Origin: Polaribacter sp. L3A8
GTDB lineage: Bacteria > Bacteroidota > Bacteroidia > Flavobacteriales > Flavobacteriaceae
Assembly (NCBI RefSeq): GCF_009796785.1
Contig: NZ_CP047026.1
Span: forward strand, 3,330,501-3,394,500
Reading direction: 5' to 3'
Length of the DNA: 64,000 nt
In this document: one piece after another, positions 58,257 through 64,000 of the stretch
Numbering within the stretch: position 1 is the stretch's first letter
Layout: the number at the start of each line of letters is the position of its first letter
Notes under the pieces: model-generated
Databases searched by the model: none
Told to the model about the DNA's origin: nothing
The model's input: only the letters and a program-made list of their open reading frames with translations
Made by a program: the position numbers and the translations under genes

Positions 58257-60454
58257 AAAAATTATTAGTACTATTTATTGTGCTGTTTTCGGTTAGTTTT
58301 TATAGCCAAGAAAAACAACCAAAAGTTGGGTTAGTTTTAAGCGGAGGAGGTGCAAAAGGCTTTGCTCACATTGGTGTTTTAAAAGAAATAGACAAAGCTG
58401 GTTTACAGATAGATTATATTGGAGGCACAAGTATGGGCGCAATTATAGGTGGCTTATATGCAATAGGATATTCTGCAGATCAAATAGAACAGATTGTTTT
58501 AGAAACCGATTTTGTTTCGTTATTACAAGATAAAATACCCAGAAATTCTGAACCTTTTTTTGAAAAAGAATTTGGAGAGAAAACAGTATTTACCCTTCCT
58601 GTTCATAAAGGAAAAATAGGGTTGCCTAGAGCGGTTTCTAAAGGGCAAAATGTACTCAATTTTTTAATGGAATTATTAGCTTCTGTAGAAGGTATTTCTG
58701 ATTTTAAAAAATTTCAAATTCCTTTTTTTTGTATTGCAACAGATGTAGAAAACGGAAACGGTGTTTTATTAGAAAAAGGTTCTTTGCCTTTAGCCTTAAG
58801 AGCTAGTGGTTCTTTTCCAACATTATTAAACCCTGTGGTTTTGGGAGATAAATTACTGGTAGATGGTGGAATTGCAAATAATTTTCCTGTAAGTGTTATG
58901 AAATCTAAGGGGGTAGATGTTGTAATAGGCGTAGATGTAGAGGGTAAGCTGTACGAAAAAGAAAATTTAAACTCCGTGGTAGCTATTATGAACCAGATTG
59001 TTAGTTATAAAATGTATGGTAAATCTGACGCAGAAAAAGAAAAACTAGATGTGTACATACATCCAGATATAAAGGATTACAATGTTGTTAGTTTTGATAA
59101 AAAAGAAGAGATTTTACAAAAAGGGATAGAAGAAGGAGTAAAATTTAGTAAAGTTTTTGAAGAATTAGCCTTAAAACAAACCTATAAAAAAAAGCTTAAA
59201 AAATTAAATTTTGATGATCAGAAATTTAGAATTACTGATATAGATTTAACTGGATCCAAATATTATACAAGGGCTTTTGTTTTAGGTAAAATAAAAATAA
59301 AAGAAGGAGATAGTCTGTCTAGAAAAGAAATTACAAAAAGAATTTACTTTTTATCATCAACAAAAAATTATGAAAGAATAGCATACAAACTAAGTAAAAA
59401 GGATGATAATAGCTATAGTTTAAAATTACATTTAAATGAATCTGATGAAAATGCTAATTTAAAACTAGGGGTTCATTATGATTTTTTATATAAATCTGGA
59501 GTATTGGTAAATTACAATCAAAAACATTTATTATTAGAGAATGATTTATTTTCCGTTGATATGATTTTAGGAGATAATTTAAGATATAACTTAGATTATT
59601 TTGTTGATAATGGGTTCTATATTAGTTATGGTCTTAGATCTAGATACAATCACTTTAGATCTAATTCTAAGTTTAACCCAATTACTTCTCAGTTTCCTGA
59701 TGTGAGTAGTATTAATTTAAAATATACAGATATAACCAATCAATTTTTTCTACAAACTACTTTTAATAGAAGGTTTGCTGTAGGTTTAGGTTTAGAGCAT
59801 AAGTATGTAAAAGCAACCACAGAAACAATTGCTTCTGCCAGTAACCAAGAAACTATTTTTGATGCGAGTCATTATTTAAATAGTTTTGGGTATCTAAAAT
59901 TAGATACGTATGATAAAAAGTATTTTCCTACCACAGGTTATTTAGCAGATTTAAACTTTAAGTGGTATATGGCTTCATCAGATTATAATGAAGATTTTAC
60001 ACTTTTTGCACAAACAAAAGGAACCTTAGGGTTTGCAACTACTTTTTGGGATAAACTTACCTTACAAGTAACAAGTGAAGCTGGTTTTACTCTAAATGAC
60101 ACCAATTCTGATATTTTTGATTTTTATTTAGGAGGTTATAACAAAAACTACATTAATACCTTTGTTTCTTTCTATGGATATGATTTTGCAGAACTGTCTG
60201 ACAATACTTTTTTAAAGTCTGAGTTTAATTTTAGATACTCATTTGTAGACAAACATTATGTGTCTTTTATTGCTAATTATGGACGATTAGAGGATAATGT
60301 TTTTAGAAATATAGATCTTTTTAGAGATGTTAAATCTGGTTATGCTTTAGGCTACAGTTATGATACTTTTATAGGCCCGTTAGAAATAAAATACAGTTGG
60401 TCTCCAGATAATAAAGACAGTTATTGGTTGTTTAACTTAGGTTTTTGGTTTTAA
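58253..60454 (+). CDS. Patatin-like phospholipase with BamA-type barrel
   Basis: A 733-residue exported protein: signal peptide (1-19), patatin domain (about 25-310) and a C-terminal beta-barrel of the surface-antigen/Omp85 type (about 400-733, ending LFNLGFWF). The patatin catalytic dyad is present: oxyanion loop GLVLSGGGAKGFAH, nucleophile Ser60 in GGTSMG, and Asp204 in VDGGIANNFPV. An intermediate POTRA-like segment (FRITDIDLTGSKYYTRAFV) leads to the barrel. Family members of this type are outer-membrane lipases. Confidence 0.92.
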   Translation: MKKLLVLFIVLFSVSFYSQEKQPKVGLVLSGGGAKGFAHIGVLKEIDKAGLQIDYIGGTSMGAIIGGLYAIGYSADQIEQIVLETDFVSLLQDKIPRNSEPFFEKEFGEKTVFTLPVHKGKIGLPRAVSKGQNVLNFLMELLASVEGISDFKKFQIPFFCIATDVENGNGVLLEKGSLPLALRASGSFPTLLNPVVLGDKLLVDGGIANNFPVSVMKSKGVDVVIGVDVEGKLYEKENLNSVVAIMNQIVSYKMYGKSDAEKEKLDVYIHPDIKDYNVVSFDKKEEILQKGIEEGVKFSKVFEELALKQTYKKKLKKLNFDDQKFRITDIDLTGSKYYTRAFVLGKIKIKEGDSLSRKEITKRIYFLSSTKNYERIAYKLSKKDDNSYSLKLHLNESDENANLKLGVHYDFLYKSGVLVNYNQKHLLLENDLFSVDMILGDNLRYNLDYFVDNGFYISYGLRSRYNHFRSNSKFNPITSQFPDVSSINLKYTDITNQFFLQTTFNRRFAVGLGLEHKYVKATTETIASASNQETIFDASHYLNSFGYLKLDTYDKKYFPTTGYLADLNFKWYMASSDYNEDFTLFAQTKGTLGFATTFWDKLTLQVTSEAGFTLNDTNSDIFDFYLGGYNKNYINTFVSFYGYDFAELSDNTFLKSEFNFRYSFVDKHYVSFIANYGRLEDNVFRNIDLFRDVKSGYALGYSYDTFIGPLEIKYSWSPDNKDSYWLFNLGFWF

Positions 60455-60675
60455 AAAAATGTAAAGATTAATTCTATTGATGTAATAAAAGCTTATTAAA
60501 TTATTATATGTTATAAAGGTGTTTTTTTATGAATTATTAGAGTTTTAAGTGGTGGTTAGTTTAAATGTATCACTTCTTATTTTAAATATAATAAGTCCTT
60601 AAAACAACTTAAAGTAAGTGTTACAAAGTATTTTTAATTGATGTTGTAAAATGATACTGTTTTTATCAAAAAAAA

Positions 60676-60707
60676 AGCCCTGTTAAGTTTTAAAGCTTAA
60701 CAGGGCT
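60676..60707. terminator. Terminator of the PiT transporter gene
   Basis: AGCCCTGTTAAG (60676-60687) and CTTAACAGGGCT (60696-60707) pair around TTTTAAAG. On the minus strand the stem is followed by nine T. The gap 60455-60675 before it shows no gene. Confidence 0.9.
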
Positions 60708-60726
60708 AGTAAGTAAAATAGTGTCT

Positions 60727-62994
60727 TTATTTTACTTGTTTTGTACTTAAATGAAACTCTTCGTAAGTTTCTAATAAATTCATTAATGCTTTAATTAAAT
60801 CTTTTGTTTCTAAAAGAATACTAAAGTATAATGTTGTGTTTTTAGGACTTGTTTCATCTGTTCTAATTCTTGCAACTTGCTTTTCTATAGATGATGATAC
60901 ATTCTTTAACAACTCCGTTTTTTCTATTAAAAGCCCATTAAGATTATCTAAATCTCTTTTTTCGAAGATTGTAGCTTCTTTGGTTAATAAAGTAGATAAT
61001 TGAGCGCTAATTTCTTTTAGATCAGTTATTTGTGCTTTCTTTAAATTTTTATGATTATTATTTACGTGCTTATAACTTGCTCTAGAAATATAACTAATAG
61101 ATTGTGCTACATCTTGTAAATAACCCAATACCATAATATAGAATCTACTTGCTTGTACAGAAGTTTCGTCTAAAGATTTAATAAAGTAGAAAACACCGTC
61201 TTTTAAACCATCAATTTCATCATTAAGTTTAGCAACGTGTTTGTCTGTTTTACGTAGTTTATTTAAATCGTGGTTAGTTAAATCATTTACAACATTTGTA
61301 TATAATTTATTTACACGGTTTACAACCTCAGAGATATGATCTGCACTTTCTTCAATGACTCCGTTAATTGTAATTAATTCTGCTCTTTCTATAAACTCTT
61401 GTTTTTTAACTTCTTTAGATTTTTTTCTATGGTTTAACGTGTTTCTACCTATTAAGAAGGCAACAACTGCTAATAAAATAGGAATCATAATCATGTCCCA
61501 ACTTATTAAATAAGCAACTAAGGCTGCCGCTAAAAATGCTATAATTGCTGTTAAGAACCATCCTCCAACAACATTTATTACACCTGCAACTCTATACACA
61601 GCGCTTTCACGTCCCCAAGCTCTATCTGCTAAAGATGTTCCCATTGCAACCATAAAAGTTACGTAAGTAGTAGATAAAGGTAATTTCATTGATGTTGCAA
61701 TAGATATTAAAATACCTGCAACAATTAAGTTTACAGAGGCTCTAACCATATCAAACGCAGGTAACTCATACGTTTTGTCTTTTGGTAACTCTATAACCGG
61801 TTTCTGAAATTTAGCATCAATAAAAGTCAATGCTTTTTTAGGTACCACCATGCTGATTCCTGTATTTAAAAACATTGCAAATCTAACAACAACTCTAGAT
61901 AATGGGTTTGGCTGAAATTTTTCATGTCCTTCTCCTTGTCTAGATAAATCGATACCAGTTTTTATTACATTCTGTGCCTTACTAGAAGTCCATAAGGTAA
62001 CTACCATAATTCCTCCAGCTGCTAATAATAACCAAACATTAGATGGTACTTTCTTAGCTAAAATTCCCATAGAAAAAGCATCCGCAGTTAATTCAGGAAC
62101 TAATATTTTTGCTTTCATAAATTCTTGATAAGAATTTAAAGCAGCAATTGGTACACCTACAAAGTTTACCAAATCGTTTCCAGAAAACGCCATTGCTAAC
62201 GAAAAAGTACCAATACCTATAATTAACTTTAAAATATTAACGTTAAAGAATTTTATTAAAACTTGAGAGATAACAGACCAAATAAGAAAACTACCTGCTA
62301 TAATTAATATGGTGTTTCCTTCAATTAAATGTTTTACATCACTATAAAAAGGAGTTCCTTTCATTCCTTTTATAATAATAAAGTAAGTGATTGCTGTAAT
62401 AGCAAACCCACCAAACAAAGCGCTAATATAGGTAGCTCTTTTATTAAAGTTAAAGGTATAAATTAGTCTAGAAACAAACTGAACAATTGCTCCAACAGAA
62501 AAGGCAACTACAACGGATAATAAAATTCCACTAATAATTTCTAAAGCTGTTTCATGGTTAATGTATTTCCAAATATCAGAGAATGATTGCGCTTCATTTG
62601 CAGATATTTTAATTAATGAAATACAAACCGCGGCTCCTAATAATTCAAATACAATAGAAACGGTAGTTGAGGTTGGCATACCAAGGGTATTAAAGATATC
62701 TAGTAATAGAATATCTGTAATCATTACGGCCATAAAAATGAACATAATGTCTTGAAACATAAACATATTAGGGTTAAAAATTCCTTTACGTGCAACTTCC
62801 ATCATTCCACTAGAAGTAACGGCTCCAAAAAACACACCTAAGCTAGCAATAATCATTATATTTCTAACAGATAATGCTTTTGAACCTATTGCTGAATTTA
62901 AGAAATTAACAGCATCGTTACTAACACCTATTACTAAATCTACAATAGCTAAAATAGCTAAAGCAACTAACATTAAAATATATGGATCTCCCAT
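60727..62994 (-). CDS. Inorganic phosphate transporter (PiT) with PhoU-like tail
   Basis: A 755-residue protein. Residues about 1-525 are a PiT permease with both signatures duplicated: GVSNDAVNFLNSAIGSKALS and MPTSTTVSIVFELLGAA in the first half, and SGNDLVNFVGVPIAALNSY and LPLSTTYVTFMVAMGTSLADRAWG in the second. After the last TM segment (about 500-525) a cytoplasmic helical domain of about 200 residues resembles PhoU-type helices (EFIERAELITINGVIEESADHI). It is followed upstream by a porin of the O/P type, suggesting a phosphate uptake route. Confidence 0.9.
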   Translation of the reverse strand: MGDPYILMLVALAILAIVDLVIGVSNDAVNFLNSAIGSKALSVRNIMIIASLGVFFGAVTSSGMMEVARKGIFNPNMFMFQDIMFIFMAVMITDILLLDIFNTLGMPTSTTVSIVFELLGAAVCISLIKISANEAQSFSDIWKYINHETALEIISGILLSVVVAFSVGAIVQFVSRLIYTFNFNKRATYISALFGGFAITAITYFIIIKGMKGTPFYSDVKHLIEGNTILIIAGSFLIWSVISQVLIKFFNVNILKLIIGIGTFSLAMAFSGNDLVNFVGVPIAALNSYQEFMKAKILVPELTADAFSMGILAKKVPSNVWLLLAAGGIMVVTLWTSSKAQNVIKTGIDLSRQGEGHEKFQPNPLSRVVVRFAMFLNTGISMVVPKKALTFIDAKFQKPVIELPKDKTYELPAFDMVRASVNLIVAGILISIATSMKLPLSTTYVTFMVAMGTSLADRAWGRESAVYRVAGVINVVGGWFLTAIIAFLAAALVAYLISWDMIMIPILLAVVAFLIGRNTLNHRKKSKEVKKQEFIERAELITINGVIEESADHISEVVNRVNKLYTNVVNDLTNHDLNKLRKTDKHVAKLNDEIDGLKDGVFYFIKSLDETSVQASRFYIMVLGYLQDVAQSISYISRASYKHVNNNHKNLKKAQITDLKEISAQLSTLLTKEATIFEKRDLDNLNGLLIEKTELLKNVSSSIEKQVARIRTDETSPKNTTLYFSILLETKDLIKALMNLLETYEEFHLSTKQVK

Positions 62995-63022
62995 GTTGTT
63001 TATTTAATTTTTTTTGTGTCTG

Positions 63023-63030
63023 CAAATTTA
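63023..63030 (-). promoter_or_regulatory. -7 box of the PiT transporter gene
   Basis: TAAATTTG on the minus strand, 29 bases before the ATG. No TTG at the right distance, so moderate support. Confidence 0.5.
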
Positions 63031-63078
63031 CAAACACAAAAAATTGTGAATGTTACCTTTACGTTATTATAATTTATT

Positions 63079-64000
63079 TTAAAAATGAATATCTACTTGT
63101 AATCTAAATAATAGTTGATTTGACTTGAAGCCAATATCCGTATAGCTTACATCTGTTTGTACTTTTAATTTATGACCTGCAATATATTTAGATACACCTA
63201 AAGTGTATTGATTTTCTGCACCTTTACCTGTAATATTTTTATCTAAAGTAATGTTGGTATAACGTGCAGATACTTCTACTGTTTTAGATAAAAGATAACC
63301 AGATTGTAAATTTAATCCGTTTCCAACTTGTACAGTGTCTCCCGTTAAAGTACCATCAGCATTTTTAGCAAATGCATCATCCGCTTTTCTAGTTGCATAT
63401 TCTGCCATTAAAGAAAACCCTTTGTATTTATACATGGCATCAATAAAAACATTAGAAACATCTGTACTGTATAATGAACCACTGTTGTTTATCATATAGT
63501 CACCTTGGTTTCCTCTAGTTCTAGCAGCGTCTTTATTAATGTTGTATCCAAATGCAACAGATAGTTTTTGATGCTCTTCAAATTTTAAATCACTTCCTTT
63601 ATAATCACCTTTGCTTGTGAAATCTCCAAAAGGGAAAAACTCAACTCTTGCGGTGTATTGATGACCACCTTCATTTCCAGTAGTAACATTTCTTCCTTCA
63701 CCTTGAGAGATAGAAAGTGTTTCTTTCATTAAAAAGGTTTCAGATAGCTTGGTTTTATGTTTTAATTGAAGTCCAATATCTCTGTCTATATTAAATCTAC
63801 TATTTAATAAAGAACGATCTATCATTTGTAAATTTCCAGAAGAAATAACACGTTCTCTATTTCCAGGTAATTTTGTTTGTCCAAACCATAAGACAAAATT
63901 TCCAGAGAAATTCCATTTTAAAACAGCATCCATTATATATCTAGGTGAGTTGTGTGTGTATTCAGATCCCCCAGATAGATCTCTATTAGATAAACCTAAT
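63079..64000 (-). CDS. Phosphate-selective porin O/P-like, 5' end outside window
   Basis: The 284-residue frame from ATG 63933 is only the 3' part. Upstream codons to the window edge stay open (reading LGLSNRDLSGGSEYTHNSPR) and match the porin consensus, so the gene starts beyond base 64000. Beta-strand repeats and the C-terminal LQVDIHF mark an outer-membrane porin of the OprO/P type. It lies 84 bases upstream of the PiT gene on the same strand, the second porin-plus-PiT pair of the window. Confidence 0.88.
   Translation of the reverse strand, partial: LGLSNRDLSGGSEYTHNSPRYIMDAVLKWNFSGNFVLWFGQTKLPGNRERVISSGNLQMIDRSLLNSRFNIDRDIGLQLKHKTKLSETFLMKETLSISQGEGRNVTTGNEGGHQYTARVEFFPFGDFTSKGDYKGSDLKFEEHQKLSVAFGYNINKDAARTRGNQGDYMINNSGSLYSTDVSNVFIDAMYKYKGFSLMAEYATRKADDAFAKNADGTLTGDTVQVGNGLNLQSGYLLSKTVEVSARYTNITLDKNITGKGAENQYTLGVSKYIAGHKLKVQTDVSYTDIGFKSNQLLFRLQVDIHF

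Noticed and set aside
60455..60675. Small gene or RNA in the gap after the patatin gene
   Set aside because: Only short A/T-rich frames without plausible starts were seen, and no stable structure apart from the terminator at its right end.

Overview
This window is from an AT-rich chromosome (roughly two-thirds A+T by eye) of the Bacteroidota, most likely a marine Flavobacteriaceae of the Polaribacter/Tenacibaculum kind. The evidence is the TTG-N19-TAnnTTTG promoters with no Shine-Dalgarno sites, a type IX secretion (T9SS) C-terminal sorting domain, DUF3098, DUF4230 and DUF4252 proteins, an L21 ribosomal protein with a helix-hairpin-helix tail, and the order ileS - dksA-like - lspA. No tRNA, rRNA, CRISPR array, prophage or insertion sequence was recognised.

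Layout. 1-3.1 kb: two unrecognised genes, the first cut by the window edge. 3.2-6.4 kb: methylmalonyl-CoA epimerase, then the block ftsX - DUF3098 - uppP - truB. 6.4-8.7 kb (minus strand): tdk - alr - mscL. 8.7-21.9 kb: mostly housekeeping genes (glycosyltransferase, DinB-like and ArsC-like proteins, PLP sulfur enzyme, lipoprotein, comF, methyltransferase, glyS, Cys-rich metal-binding lipoprotein, EamA transporter, rplU-rpmA, waaA). 22-27.7 kb: two YeeE/YedE-type transporter parts and the molybdenum cofactor genes moaA, moeA, moaC and a mobA-type gene. A small GIY-YIG gene sits between two near-identical palindromic repeats inside this cluster. 27.7-30.5 kb: lipoprotein, NtrY-like kinase, enoyl-CoA hydratase. 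30.5-33.8 kb: four tandem paralogous secreted proteins, each with its own promoter and most with a matching 3' double hairpin. 33.9-39.4 kb: AraC regulator, HD hydrolase, and an operon of PiT-like permease, phosphate-type porin and universal stress protein, then a bacilliredoxin. 39.7-46.5 kb: TerB-DnaJ protein, ileS, dksA-like, lspA, DUF4230.

46.5-56.3 kb (minus strand) is the most distinctive region. It holds a 55-residue peptide gene, a 1142-residue T9SS-exported protein with four 79-residue repeats, a periplasmic-binding-protein-like gene without a signal peptide, two phage tail-collar-like proteins, a LuxR-type response regulator overlapping its sensor-less kinase, two paralogous multi-pass membrane proteins and a Cys-tailed 170-residue protein. 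A CCCCT-type motif recurs upstream of several of these genes, suggesting one regulon. 56.4-64 kb: uvrC - patatin, then a second PiT transporter plus O/P-type porin pair; the porin is cut by the window end.

The most novel-looking items are the 46.5-56.3 kb locus with its shared motif, the GIY-YIG gene with flanking palindromes, and the tandem secreted-protein family with covarying 3' hairpins. Coordinates come from reading the sequence; no similarity search was run.
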